Source of the DNA: Penium margaritaceum
Taxonomy: Eukaryota; Streptophyta; Zygnematophyceae; Desmidiales; Peniaceae
Reading direction: 5' to 3'
Assembly: GCA_023375785.1 (NCBI GenBank)
Contig: SZWC01002392.1
Span: 65,451-129,450 of the forward strand
DNA length: 64,000 bases
This document shows, piece after piece, positions 24,449 to 36,839 of this stretch. The notes under the pieces are model-generated. The model worked only from the letters and a program-made list of their open reading frames with translations, was not told where the DNA came from and did not search any database. Position numbers and translations under genes: made by a program. Within the stretch, counting starts at the first letter, position 1, and the number at the start of each line of letters is the position of its first letter.

Positions 24449-27400
24449 TCACTCATCTTCTGCTACGCCCTCCAGCCCATCATAGTTGGTCATCCCAAGC
24501 CCGCGCACGCTCATCGTGTGCCGGTCAACGAGTTGCGCTTTGATAAAGCAATCTGCAAGCATGTTTTGCGTGCTACGGAGCTGCAGTAGCACCTGCCCCT
24601 TCTCGACCATGTCCTCTTCATAGTGATAATGCACATCAATGTGCTTTGTCCTCCTTTGTTGCATCGGGTTGTTGGTCAGCGAGATGGAGCCGGTGTTGTC
24701 CTCTTGCATCACCGTAGGCTCCTATTGCGGCAAACTCAGCTTCTCCAATAACCTGTGGAGCCACACCGCTTCCTTGACCGCCTCGGCTAGCGCGATGTAC
24801 TCTGCTTCCACTGCGGAGGTGGCAACCCAGTCCTGCTTCCTACTGCACCATGAGACCACTGCACCAGCGAGGAAGAACACGTAGCCGGATGTGGACTTCT
24901 ACTTTGCCACATCGCCATCGTAGTCTGCATCCATGTAGCAGACCAGACGCAAGGGGTCAGCCTGCCCCTTGCCGTCGAACCTCAGGTGCACGTGTCGTGT
25001 CGCCTGCACATAGCAGAGGATGCGCTTTACAGCCTGCCAGAGTAGTGGCCCTGGATCGGCCACATACCTGCTCACATAGCCAACCGTGTAGGCCAGGTCT
25101 GGTCGAGTCGCCACCATGGCATACATGAGGCTGCCCACCGCCGATTGGTAGGGCACCACTGCCATATCCTCCCGTTCTTCTTTGGTTTGCAGCGCCATTG
25201 CCACAATCAGTTCACGGGTCATGGAGACAGGACAGCACACTGGTTTGCAGTCCTCCATGCCGTACCGCTTTAGCACCTCGGCCACATATTTGGCCTGCCC
25301 TAGCTCAAGCATGCGCGCACTCCAATTCCGCGTAATGCTCACCACAAGGAAGAACTCCAGCTCCTCCATGTCCGACATCAGGAACCTACTGCTCAGCTGC
25401 TCTTTCAGCTTCTATAGGCTCGGTAGGTCTGAGGAGGATACGATTAGATCATCCACATAGAGTACAATGATCTGATAAAGCTTCTTGTCGTGCTTCACGT
25501 ACACTCTCTGATCCACCTCACAGCGCTTGAAGCCGAGTTGTGCCATGAAGCTATCCATCTGTTAGTACCAGCATCCAGGTAATTGTTTTAGCCTGTAAGA
25601 GGACTTCTACAGCTTGCACACCTTGCCCTCCAACGCCTCCACCCCTCCGGTACCTCCATGTAGATTTCTTTGTCAATGATGCCGTTGAGGAAGGCCGTCC
25701 TTACATCCATCTGGAAGAGCTCCACATCCTTTGCAGCTACCAAAGCAAGGATCGCATGGATACTTGTGAACTTGGCAACGGGGGCTAATGTCTCATTGTA
25801 GTGCTCGCCCTTACGCTGTGTGTATCCCTTCGCCACGAGCCGCACCTTGTACTTGTCCACCCCACCTTCTTTTGTGAACTTGGTCTTGAAGACCCACTTG
25901 GGGCCAATGACCTTGGCGTCTTTCAGCCTGTCAACCAGCTCCCACATGCCATTTTCAGTAATGGACGCCAACTCCGACTTGATGGCGGCTTCCCACTGCT
26001 TCTCCTCAGGTTGCGCAAGTGCCTCTTGTACCGTCATTGGCTCCGTTGATACAGCCAGCATGCACCGTGTCATGCCGATCCATCGACTGGTGCATGCATC
26101 AAAGCGCTTCCCCGCTCTCCGCTGCCTCCCACTACGTCAAAGGGCTTCCCCAGTTTTGGTGGCACCTCGTCACTCTGATGCAATCCTTTGGACTCCTCTC
26201 ACTCCGGTGAAGCATCAACCGGACGGCTCCCCGAAGATCTTTTCTACTCCGGCGAAACATCGACCATACGGGCGGTGCATCCGGAGGATTTTTCTACAGC
26301 GCCCGACACGAATTCCGCTGGGATTACGCGCTTTGGCACCTGCAGTGCCTCCTCCAATAGATCTTTCTGCCAAATCCCCAGCCCAGCTGAATTGTCCTCA
26401 GAGTCCTCCACATCGGCTGCTCTACCTACTACACCGCAGCGCTCCGACACCACATCCTCGACCTCCACGTCTGTTGGCTTCTTCTCATAGTCAAGGAGCT
26501 GGAACCACTCCCCTTGTTTTGGAGTGTTCCCGATGCTCATGTCATTGCTGCTGCTACTGAAGCTTTGCTACTCTTCAAACTCGATGTCGCGACTACGGAT
26601 GATCTCTTGGGTACGTGGTTCCCAGAGCCAATATGCCTTTTGTGCACTCTCATAGCCAAGAAACAAGCATGTCTTCGCCCGTAGTTCTAGCTTGCTGTTG
26701 CGTCCCTACGCTGCCTAGACCATGGCATGCGCCTTGCACCCGAACACCTTCAGGTGTGCCACATTTGGCTTGCACCCGCTCCAAAACTCTTGTGGTGTCT
26801 TCCAGCCGTCCTTACCCTTCAGCACTACTGTTGGGGTGAGGTTAATGGTGTAGCTTGCTTTATGCACAGCCTCCACCAAGAATCCTTGCGGAAATCCTGC
26901 ATCCACAAGCATGGTCTGTACCATGTTTAGCAACATCTGCTTCGCCCGCTCCACCACTCCATTGGATTGTGGAGAGTACGGCATAGTAGGTTCCCACTTG
27001 ATTCCCTACTCTATCATCCACCCGCTGCAGCCCACCTACTCTCCGCCATTGTCGCTGCGTAGCGCTCTGACCTTTCGACCAGTCTGGCTCTCCACCGCTG
27101 CGACATACTCCTTCAGTCGGTCAGGAACTCGCCTTTCCTCTCATGAAGTACACGTAGAGCTTTCTACTATATCATCAATGAAGGTGGCAAAGTATCTCAA
27201 GCGGCTGTTTGACGGTGTTTTGAATGGTCCAAACACATCACTTTGCACAACCTCCAACGGGTCCTTCGCACGAGTCACGTTCTCATTGAACATCTTGTGC
27301 CATGCTTTGTCCGAAATGCAAATATCGTACTTTTTGTGTGCTACTGTAACTGCTGCCATGTCTGCTACACCGTCGATGATGAGGCCGTGCACCATGTCGC

Positions 27401-28243
27401 ACTTCGCTATCTCCTTAACAGTTGTGAGCACCGAATGCCTTAACCGTCGGTGCCAGAGCTCCAGATTTGTGCTTTCTCCATTGGCCATGTTGACGATGCG
27501 CTCCTACGTATCTGCTACGTCCGATATTGCGGGTATCACCTTGGTCTCCACGATGTAGAGACCGCCCTTGCGTTTCACCTCTAGCAGGACCTCGCCATTG
27601 CCGTCCATGCGTACCATTGCACCTTTCCTACGGAAAAGCACCTCATGCCCCTTATCTGTCAAGTGGCTGACACTTAGAATGTCAGCCACGTCGGGAATGT
27701 GCAGTACATCACAGATTGTACACATCTCCTTACCACCCACCACGACTTCGCCCTCCATGTCGCCTTGGCAAGCCGCCGGCTCGACTGTGTCGTTTGCAAC
27801 CACGATTGAATTGGAGGACTTCTCATAGCTGACGAACCCCACCTTCTCGACGTGGGTGTGCTCCTTGGCCCTAGAATCCAAGCACCGCCTATTGGTCTTC
27901 TTGAGGAAGTGGTTCTTTTTTTCTTTTCGTTGAGGAGCAACCTGCCTTTGGCGTTCTTGCCACCGTACTTCGCCTCCTCCGGGCACTCACGAGCCCAATG
28001 GCCCTCCTTGCCACAGTTGCGGTAGGCACCTTTCTTGACGCCCTTCTTGCCGCCGCCCTTTCCGCCGCTTCCTTTGCCCCCGCTTCTGCCACCACGTGTT
28101 TTGGTGGTGAGGGTCGATGAGGAAGACGAGGAATCCCCGTAGCTCTTACGTTGTGCCTCGTTCCGGATGTATTCTACGACCGCGCCATACATGAGTTGTG
28201 TCAACCGGCCTGAGGCAAACGGACTAGAAAACAGGGCCGACAC
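24449..28243 (-). pseudogene. G3 gag-pol remains
   Basis: In coding order: end of gag with a zinc knuckle (YRNCGKEGHWARECPE, about 28030-27985); protease region with the RRCLDSRAKEH box (about 27890-27840); pre-integrase HRRLRH (about 27460); integrase (about 27290-26700) with DVFGPF and a SNGVVERA motif; a Pro/Glu-rich linker (about 26540-26100); RT (about 26073-25380) with MDVRTAFLNG; and RNase H (about 24960-24449) with NTGSISLTNNP and RRTKHIDVHYH. These are the standard copia enzymes. A fossil with many breaks. Confidence 0.85.
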
Positions 28244-28261
28244 AATAGCACCTGCCGTCCG

Positions 28262-28283
28262 CTCCTAGCATTTAAGCTAGGAG
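28262..28283. other. Perfect inverted repeat, 8-bp stem
   Basis: CTCCTAGC, then ATTTAA, then GCTAGGAG. The arms are perfect complements around a 6-base spacer. It lies at the boundary between G3 and the H1 LTR region. It could be an LTR-end feature, a terminator-like hairpin or chance. Confidence 0.5.
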
Positions 28284-28691
28284 GAGATATCACCCTCAGG
28301 ATCATGGTTCCACACTGAGCAACTCTTCGGCAATCACTTGCTGGCAATTGTGTCCACTTGGTTACTTTCGCTCGAGGTTCTAGTCAAAGACTAACTCCTG
28401 GGGCTTAGACCAACCAGTGCCTTCTTTATACTGTTCCTTAGTTGGACAGCCTTGTGAGGAGCATCTAAGGCCAGATTGTATATTTAGAATGAGGAATGAG
28501 CCTGGTACAAATAGTCCTAGGCCTGGCATCTAAGTTGTGTGGGTAGTGGCACTTTTGGGAGTGGCCACTCTACACCACCTCACTTGCTCGCCAATTGGCG
28601 CATCCACTGACCGCCAAGTGGCACATCCTCCTTATGCATGGAGAAATGTCTAGGAAACTTCCTCTCTGTAAGAAGGTCAACAAACCTTCCT

Positions 28692-28772
28692 GTTCACATC
28701 AGGCCTCGATCGCATGACCGGTTGTCCCTAAGTCCAACGTGCTATCCATTGCGCTACATTCTTGGTGTCTCA
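28692..28772 (-). ncRNA. tRNA-like segment (tRNA-Arg-like, decayed)
   Basis: In minus sense TAGCGCAATGGATAGCAC fits a tRNA A box and D arm, TTGGACTTAGGGACAA resembles an anticodon arm of tRNA-Arg, and GATCGAGGCC fits a B box about 45 bases after the A box, as in a real tRNA. The anticodon stem and acceptor stem do not pair well. I read it as a tRNA pseudogene or the head of a tRNA-derived SINE, not a working tRNA. Confidence 0.4.
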
Positions 28773-28879
28773 GTTGGAATTGCACTACAAACAAGGTTTG
28801 GGAGTACTTACTCTGAGGGAGCAGTGCATGCCCAACCTGTCCGCTAAGCAGTGGCCAAAGGGACATAAAAACAACAACA

Positions 28880-31800
28880 AATTGTCTCTTGCACCTCTGG
28901 CCACCCGCCGTGGTTATCCTCTTCCACATGAACCCATAGCTTGGCGTTGCATTTGCGCACCATTCATGTCTTGGTCTGTATTCCTCATCTCGTCCATCCA
29001 CCATGCCGATTCCTCGAACGCCTGCAGCATGCAAGTCGCAATCAACCGGCTTCTTCAAGAATTCTGCAAGCATCCTCTTAGTTTCAACATGCTCTAGTTC
29101 CACGACACCCTTGGCAACAAGGTCACGTGAGTAGTGGTACCGAATGTCGATGTGCTTCGTGCGCCGGGAGATCATGTCGTCCTCTGCCATAGCAATGGCA
29201 CTCTTGTGGTCGACGCAGATGACTATTGCTTCCTCTTGTGGTGCCTTGATCTCGTCGCGTAGACTATGAAGCCACTATGTTTCCTTGCACACTTCCGAGA
29301 GTGCAATGTACTCCGCCTCAGAAGTAGACAGCGAGACGCCTTGATCTAGTTCTGCTTCTTTCTTGCCCATGAAACCGCAACACCGTTGAGGAGGCAGACA
29401 AAGCCCGAGGTGGACTTCCTGTCGTTGAACCGCCCTCCCCAGTCAGCTTCGGTGTAGCACGTGAGTTGCAGCGGGTCTGATCCTTCAAGACCTCCGAACT
29501 GAAGTCCCACGTGCCGTGTCTCTTTGAGGTAGCGAACGATCTGCTTCACGGCTTGCCAGTGTTATGGCCCAGGATTAGCCACGAACCTGCTCACCTGACC
29601 TACCGCATAAGCGATGTCAGGTCGCGTCCCCACCATCGCGTACATGAGGCTCCCAACGGCGGACTGGTATGGAATGTTTTGCATTTTCTGCCGCTCTGCC
29701 TCATTGCTTGGGGTCTTGGAGGAGGAGAGCTTGCACTCGGAGGCCATGGGGGTGCTGATGGGTTTGCAATCCTCCATCTTGTAGCGCTTCAAGACGTCCA
29801 TGATGTACTTGGTCTGATTGAGCTCAATGGTGCCTGTTTTGCGGTTGCGGTGGACGGCAATCCCGAGGTAGTACTCGAGAGGACCCATGTCCTTCATCTT
29901 GAACCTGGTGCCCAGCTGCTCCTTCAAGCCCACAAGGGCCTCATGCGAAGAAGAACACATGATCAGATCATCCACATACAACGCCACAAGCAGCAGACCA
30001 CGCTTGTCCTCCCGCACATAGACGCTGGGATTATTCTTGCAGTGCGCTAAGGAGATCTCAGCCATGAAGCTGTCCATCTCCTTGTACCAGATCCGTGAGG
30101 CCTGTTTCAGCCCATACAACACCTTCACCAGCTGACACACCTTTCCTACGGGTGCATCCACCCCCTCCGGCACTTCCACAAGCACCTCTTTGTCCAACTT
30201 CCCATAATGGAACGTTGTTTTCACGTCCATCTGGTGGATCTCTAGGTCTTTGGCGGCAGCGACCTCCAGCAGGGACCTGATGGAGGCAAACGTGATGACC
30301 GGTGCAAAGGTCTCATCGTACTTGGACCCTGCACACTGTGAGAATCCCTTCGCCACGACCCTCGCCTTGTACTTGTCGATGCTGCCGTCCTGCTTTCATT
30401 TTAGCCTTAGCACCCACTTTGAGCCCACCACGTGAGCGTTAGCGGGTCTGTCCACCAGCACCCATGTACCATTTTCTTCGATGGACGTGAGCTTGCCGTC
30501 CACCGCCTTCTTCCATTTGGCCGCATCGGGCCTTGTCAGCACCTCTACCACAGTGACCGGCTCTCCCTGAGCCAAACAAGACCAGCTCAGTCCTGTCTAG
30601 CCTCCGGTGTCGGCATCGTACTGTGGCGTTTGTTTTCTTTGCCACATGCTACGGCGCGGTATTGCTGGTGCTTCATCTCTGCTCTACTGCTGCTCCTGTG
30701 GTGCAAGCTGCTTTGAAGTTGAATTTCCCTCTAGTGAAGAGCCACTGGCCTCCGAGCTGGTCTCAGAGTCCTTGGACATCTCGGACTGCATGTCAGATCC
30801 CGTCGCTGCATCAGCCTGTGCAGCTGCTCTCCCTGCCACACCACTCTTCTCCACGGCCTGCTACACTGGCACCACTTGCCAGTTTTTGGGAGCTTGATCC
30901 CCCGACTCCAGTAGCACCAACCACTCTCCCTCTTTCGGAGCTTTCGTGGGATCAAGCGGCTCTCCCTTGCCTAGAGTCCTCTCATCGAAGGTCACATCCT
31001 GGCTGGTGATAAGCCTTCTTGCTGTCAGGTCCCAAAGGTGTTAGGTCTTGTGGGCAGATTCATAGCCCACCATAACACACTTCCGTGCCCTTGCATCTAG
31101 CTTGCCGCCACCTTCTCCCGCCTGGACCTTTGCCCATGCGGTGCAGCCAAACCTTCAGGTGTGAGGCGTCCGGCTTCTTTCTTGACCACACCTCCTGTGG
31201 CGTCATCTGCTGCTTGCCTTTTTTCTTGCCGCGCCTGCCCAGAGCAGCCGCAGGAGTGAGGTTGACGAGGTAGCATGCTATTCTTGTAGCTTCCACCCAA
31301 AAATTTGGTGGGAGTTTTGCGTCGAAGAGCATGTTGTGCACCATGCCGAGGATGGTCTGATTCATCTGTTCACCCACACCGTTGCTTTATGGCGTGTAGG
31401 GTGTCGTGGTCTGATGGTCGATGCCGTGTTGCCGCAACCAGCCCTTGCATACCTCATACTCCCTGCCGTTGTTGCTTTGTAGCGCTTTGACCTTCTTTCC
31501 GGTCTGCCGCTCAACCATAGCAAAAAACTCCTCAAGCTTCTCTCGGGCCTCTCCCTTTGTTTTGAGGAAGTATATTCACATCTTGCGGCTGTGGTCATTG
31601 ATGAAGGTCAGGAAGAACTTGCTGCCACCATTCGATGCCATGCAGAAGGGTCCGCACACATCAGTGTGAATGAGGTCCAGGACGGCTTCCGCACGACAGC
31701 CGTTGTGCTCAAAGTGCTTTCGCTTTGTCTTGCCTTGGAGGCAAGGCTCGCACAAGCTGCCATAGCCAGCCGCATCCTTTGTCCACCCCTCCATGCCACA

Positions 31801-31939
31801 GACAAGTTGTTGCTGCATGACGTGGAGCGTGCTCTTTGCAATGTGCCCAAAGCGTCTATGCCACAGCTCAGCGTCTCCGTCCTTGGTGACAGAGGACACC
31901 TTCTGAGTTGTCGTTGGTGTGTTCTCCTGCGTTGGTGCT
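28880..31939 (-). mobile_element. Ty1/copia fossil H1 (pre-integrase to RNase H)
   Basis: Minus-strand copia. In coding order: pre-integrase HRRFGHIAKST with its CEPCLQGK pair (about 31870-31730); integrase (about 31690-31060); linker (about 31000-30600); RT (about 30480-29640) with MDVKTTFHYG and the LYVDDLIMCSS box; RNase H (about 29570-28960) ending in RRTKHIDIRYHY. The protease side continues at 37760-37957, beyond the inserted element A1. RT is the best preserved block (29562-30356 reads open). Broken roughly five to ten times. No partner LTR was found. Confidence 0.85.
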
Positions 31940-32650
31940 TGTTAAAAAGTGCCCCTGCCATGGTTGCCGTTTGCCGTTTTCCTGGTCCGACCACTAGAGA
32001 GTAGTTGGATGTCCAATCTGATTGCAGATTTGGACTCCTTGGATTTTGCCATGCGATTTCGAGCTTTCAGTTGCTCGATTTGGTTGAGAATTCAGAGAGT
32101 TAGCCCTACCCAAAGTTCGGGTGGTGAGGCGGGTGGAATCTGGTACCCGTCCGGGGTGACTGGATACTCCACCGCCGGTGGTCCGTGTTCAGCTCCAACT
32201 GGCTCCATAGACCCCAAGGCCCTAGAGCAAGCAACCAGGGAGGTCCCCTGGACCAGGTCGAGCCGCCCTTTGACTTGTCAATGAAAGAAAGGCGCTTCGA
32301 GCCGTCGTCGGCTCGTGTCGGAGACGACTCACGTCGGCGGCGGCCAAAGGCGGCTCCACCAAGGGTTGCTTGGATGGGCGTAGCAGGGGCTATACTGCTC
32401 CGTTTTGTGCGTGCTTGGATGCGTTGGAAAGCTCAGATCACAGGCTATAAGAATCTGATGTAATCTCACCAAAAGTACCAACCATTAATGATTCGCAGCC
32501 CTTCTCAGTTTCCGCAATCTGTGTTCTGCCAGAATTCTGCACTTGGTGTTGTGGCGACCCAAAGCACACACCTTCCTTGGAAGTCTCTTTGCACTAAGAA
32601 GCCGTGCACACTTGGGCAGTTCAGGGCACGCCAGGACAGCGTTCCTGACA
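31940..32650 (+). repeat. A1 5' LTR
   Basis: 711 bp, TGTTAAAAAGTG to TTCCTGACA. The right edge is fixed by comparison with the end of the 3' LTR at 37759 and by the primer-binding site two bases later. Confidence 0.93.
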
Positions 32651-32652
32651 AA

Positions 32653-32667
32653 GGGTTATGGGCCCAC
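32653..32667 (+). other. Primer-binding site of A1 (half-tRNA type)
   Basis: GGGTTATGGGCCCAC is a 15-base perfect complement of the anticodon arm of plant initiator tRNA-Met (GUGGGCCCAUAACCC). Priming from an internally cut tRNA is established for Drosophila copia; its use here is inferred from the match. Confidence 0.8.
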
Positions 32668-32775
32668 AGCCCTGACCTGCCTACTACGACGTTCACGGCT
32701 TCCGCAACGCACGGGAGTGTCGCTCCGGGCGACGTCGCCGTCGCACTCTGAGACTGTCCTTCGCAGAAGTTCAAC

Positions 32776-35700
32776 ATGGCGCAGAAGCCGGAGTCCTCGT
32801 CCATCCAAAAGTACATGGGCGGCCCTGGATTTGGGCTGTGGAGTTGGCATTTCGAGATCTACCTCGCGCACAAGGGACTACCGGAGCTTATGAAGGGCAC
32901 GGAGGTTCAAGATGCGAGTGCAACAAACGAGGAGAAGACGGCCTTCGCGAAGAAGAACACGGAGGCGCTGATGCTCCTCTTGTCGGCGCTGCATGAATCT
33001 CAATGGGGCTACATCCACGGCTGCGAGCTGGCAGCTGACGCGTGGAAGAAGCTCTGCTCCATTCACCAATCAACATCCCTAGCTAACAAGATCTTCGCAA
33101 TGAAGCGACTCTTGACGGTGAGGATCGAGGAGGGTGAGGACGTCATTTCCGCCATGCAGCAGATTGAGTCTCTTGCCTCACAATGCAATGATGTGGGGTG
33201 GAAGATTGACACAAAAATGCAGGCGATGGCGCTCCTCATGGCTCTACCCGACAGTTGCAGCCCTCTCATCACCGTGCTAGGAGGTTCGGAGGAGAATAAA
33301 CTCACCTACGGCGCAGTCGCCGAGTACATCCGCAACGAGGTACACCGTCGGAGCGGTGGCGAGACCTCATCATCCTCAACTGCCCTGGTCACCAAAATGC
33401 AAGGTGGCAGCGGCAGTGGCAAGCGAGGCGGCGGTAAGGGCGGTGGCAAGAAGGGCGCCAAGAGGGGTGCATGCCATAACTGTGGCAAGGAGGGCCATTG
33501 GGCCAAGGAGTGCCCAGAGGAGGCGCAGGCCAGCGGCAAAGGCGCCAAAGGCAAGAAGGCGCTTCTCAACGGCACAAGGAACCACGACCTGAAGGGGGCC
33601 AACCGGCGGTGCCTCGACTCAGGTGCGGAGGAGCATATCCAAGTCGAGAAGGTGGGGTTCATCAACTACACCAAGTCTGCAAAGTCCATTGTGACCGCCA
33701 ACGACAAGGTCGAACCTGCGGCCGGCCAAGGTGACGTGGACATAGAGGTGGTGGTTGGTGGTAAAAAGGCTCAATGTGTTATTCAAAACGTGCAACATGT
33801 CCCCGGCCTGGCTGACATTTTGAGTGTGAGCCGCTTGACAGACAAGGGGTATGAAGTGTTCTTCCGCAGGAAAGGTGCAGTCGTGCAGATGGACGGCGGT
33901 GGCGAGGTTGTGCTCGAGGCGAAGCGCGAGGGAGGTTTCTACATCTTTGAGACCAAGGTCATCCCCTCGGCAACAGACGCAGCAGACCTGCCAGCACGCG
34001 TCGTCAACCTCGCTAAAAGCGGGGGAGCAGACCTGCAGCTGTGGCATCGACGGCTGGGGCACTCGTCGCCCGCAGTCGTGCAAGAGATGGCGAAGCGCGA
34101 CATGGTTTGCGGCCTCAACATCACCAGTGCAGCTGACGCAGCAGCAGATTCCGCAGAGCACAACTGCGAGCCTTGTATCGTGGGCAAGGCGAAGCGCAAG
34201 CCGTTTGAAGACGGACAGCGGCGGGCCGAGAACCTGCTCGAGGTCGTGCACAGTGACGTGTGCGGACCGATCAAGACGCCGTCCATTGGGGGCGCGCGGT
34301 ACTTTGTCACCTTCATCGACGATTGCAGCAGAAAACTCTACGTCTACTTCATGAAGCGGAAGAGCGATGTGCTGGACCGGCTGAAGAAGTACGTCGCAGC
34401 AGTGGAGAGGCAGACTGGCCGCAAGGTCAGAGCGCTACGCAGCGACAATGGCGGTGAGTACGTGGGCTGCAGAGGGTGGCTGAAGGAGCAGGGGATTGAG
34501 TGCCAGCCGACCACTCCGTACACGCCTCAGTCAAATGGTGTGGCGGAGCGTGCAAACCAGACGCTACTCACCATGGCGCGGACGATGCTCGTGGACGCTA
34601 AACTTCCACGGAGCCTGTGGGCCGAGGCCGTGAGTACCGCATGCTACATCACCAACCTCACCCCAACAGCAGTGCTGAAAGGGAAGGGCGGCTGGAAGAC
34701 GCCGCAAGAGGCTTGGAGCGGGCGCAAACCAAGCGTGGCACACCTGAAGGCGTTCGGGTGCAAGGCGCACGCGTTGGTGCAGGCCGCACAAAGAAAAGAC
34801 TCCAAACTGGACCCGCATGCAAAGGCGTACGCGTTCGTCGGATACGAGAGTGCGCTCAAGGCGTACCGGCTCTTTGATCCACGGACGCAGGACGTCATCA
34901 CCAGCCGCGACGTCACATTTGATGAGCAGCAGAGCTACTGCAGCAGCAGCAGCAACAACATCGACGTAGTGCACTCTCCAAAGTAGGGGGAGTGGTTCCA
35001 ACTCCTTGAGCGTGAGGAGGAGCCGGCGGCTGCAGAGGTCGATGACGGGTCTTCGGAGGATGACGGTGCTGGAGCGCAGGACGCAGCAGCCAACGCGGGG
35101 GAGTCCGCGGCCGAGGACAACGTTGCAGCAGGGCAGCAGCAAGACCAGCAGCCAGCGTCGCCAAGGTTGCCGCGTCGCAGCCGGAGGCAGCGGAATGCGG
35201 CAAAGCGGTATGATGCGAGCACGGGCCGCTGGGTCGGCATGGCGCGGTGCATGATGGCAGCCGCAACGGAGCCGACAACCGTGCAAGAGGCGCTTGCACG
35301 GCCTGACGGGCAGCAATGGGACGAAGCAATAAAATCCGAACTTGCGTCCCTTGCTGAGAACGTCACTTGGGAGTTGGTGGATCGGCCTGAGGGGGCGAAG
35401 GTGATCAGCTCCAAGTGGGTGTTCAAGGTGAAGCTCACCAAGGACAGCAAGGTGGAGAAATATAAGGCGCGGCTAGTGGCGAAGGGGTACGCGCAGCGGA
35501 AAGGCGAACACTACGATGAGACGTTCGCGCCCGTCGCCAAGTTCACAAGCATCCGGACAATCCTCGCGGTGGCAGCCGAAAAGGACATGGAGATTCACCA
35601 AATGGATGTCAAGACGGCATTCCTGAACGGCATCATCGACAAGGAGATCTACCTTGAGGTGCCGGAGGGGGTGGATGCGCCGAAGGGCAAGGTGTGCAAA

Positions 35701-36794
35701 CTGCGGAAGGCCTTGTACGGGCTAAAACAGGCGCCCAGGTGCTGGTACCAGCAGATGGACGGCTACATGGCGGAGCTGGGCTTCAAGCGCTGTGAGTCAG
35801 ACCACAGCGTGTACGTGCGGTGCAACAAGGGACTCCATCAGATTGTCGCACTCTACGTGGACGACCTGATCCTGTGTTCATCAGATCTGGCGGCTTTGCA
35901 GCAGCTCAAGGAGCAGCTGAGCAGCAGATTTAAGATGACGGATATGGGGGAGCTGGAGTACTACCTCGGGGTGAGCATCACGCGGAACCGGAGGGCGCGC
36001 ACGGTTGAGTTGGGGCAGGCCAAGTAGGCAGCCGAGGTCCTGAAGCGGTACGGCATAGAGGACTGCAAACCAGTGGGCAGTCCGTTCTCCACGAGTTGTG
36101 AGCTGAGTGCGGCGATGGCGCCGCAAACCAAAGAGGAGAAGGAGGACATGGCGGAGGTGCCATACCAGTCGGTGGTGGGCAGCCTGATGTATGCCATGGT
36201 GGCGACTCGGCCGGACATGGCCTACGCGGTGGGTCAGGTGAGCAGGTATGTGGCCAACCCTGGGCCACTACACTGGCAGGCGGCGAAGCGCATCCTCCGG
36301 TACTTGCAGGCAACGCGACATGCGCGCCTGAAGTATGACGGAAAGGGGAGGTCAGACCCCTTGCGGCTGGTCTGCTACACTGACGCNNNNNNNNNNNNNN
36401 NNNNNNNNNNNNNNNNNNNNNNNNNNNNNNNNNNNNNNNNNNNNNNNNNNNNCTGGCCGAGGCGGTCAAGGAAGCGGTGTGGCTCCGCAGATTGCTGGGG
36501 GAGCTGGGCGTGCCGCAGCAGGAGCCTACGGTGGTTCAGGAGGACAACACCGGCTCCATCTCGCTGACCAACAACCCAACGCAGCACAGGAGGACGAAGC
36601 ACATTGACGTGCGCTACCACTACGCGCGCGACATGGTGGAGAAGGGACAGGTTGTGCTGCAGCATTGCAGCACAAAGCACATGCTAGCAGATTGCTTGAC
36701 CAAGGCGCAGCCCCAGGATCGGCATGTCACCAGCCTTGCAGGGCTTGGGTTGACAAGCTGTGAAGGCCTTGAAGGCGCAGGAGTGGACGAGTAA
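32776..36794 (+). CDS. A1 gag-pol polyprotein coding region (fossil)
   Basis: The start at 32776 is the first ATG after the primer site and opens the Gag N-terminal domain (GFGLWSWHFEIYL). Order: Gag (to about 33560) with a Gly/Lys-rich basic stretch and zinc knuckle CHNCGKEGHWAKEC (about 33472-33515); aspartic protease box CLDSGAEEH (about 33610); pre-integrase HRRLGHSS and CEPCIVGK (about 34045-34195); integrase catalytic core with HSDVCGPI and SDNGGEYVG and the SNGVAERANQT stretch (about 34250-34600); RT with MDVKTAFLNG and LYVDDLILCSS (about 35280-36030); RNase H with NTGSISLTNNP (about 36360-36700). The order protease-integrase-RT-RNase H is diagnostic of Ty1/copia. About three breaks and one gap; not a working gene. 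Confidence 0.9.
36387..36452. other. Assembly gap, 66 N
   Basis: Run of N inside the RNase H part of A1. Sequence on both sides belongs to the same domain, so little is likely to be missing. Confidence 0.99.
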
Positions 36795-36830
36795 AGAGTG
36801 AGCATGGGGCATCCGGCATGGAAGGTGCAC

Positions 36831-36839
36831 GGGGGAGAT
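36831..36839 (+). other. Polypurine tract of A1
   Basis: GGGGGAGAT directly before the 3' LTR. It is the expected second-strand primer site. The same word precedes the B and G LTRs. Confidence 0.85.

Larger units (their letters stand above)
23469..28245 (-). mobile_element. Ty1/copia fossil G3
   Basis: Minus-strand copia of the G/A group, with a 3' LTR (23469-24405), polypurine tract (AAGGGGGAGAA next to 24405) and a coding region from the end of gag to RNase H (28243-24449). The 5' LTR and the N-terminal part of gag are not seen; sequence similarity stops at about 28210-28250. RNase H, RT and integrase motifs closely match A1. Broken many times. Confidence 0.85.
28246..28879 (-). repeat. 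Probable 3' LTR region of H1
   Basis: Non-coding sequence directly downstream of the H1 RNase H end. In minus sense it opens TGTTGTTGTTTTTATG near 28879, after a GGTGCAAGAGAC stretch that occupies the place of a polypurine tract. The far edge is not defined and may lie anywhere from about 28250 to 28300. It holds a tRNA-like segment and a perfect hairpin. Confidence 0.5.

Noticed and set aside
28692-28772. Working tRNA gene
   Set aside because: Acceptor and anticodon stems do not pair; called tRNA-like only.
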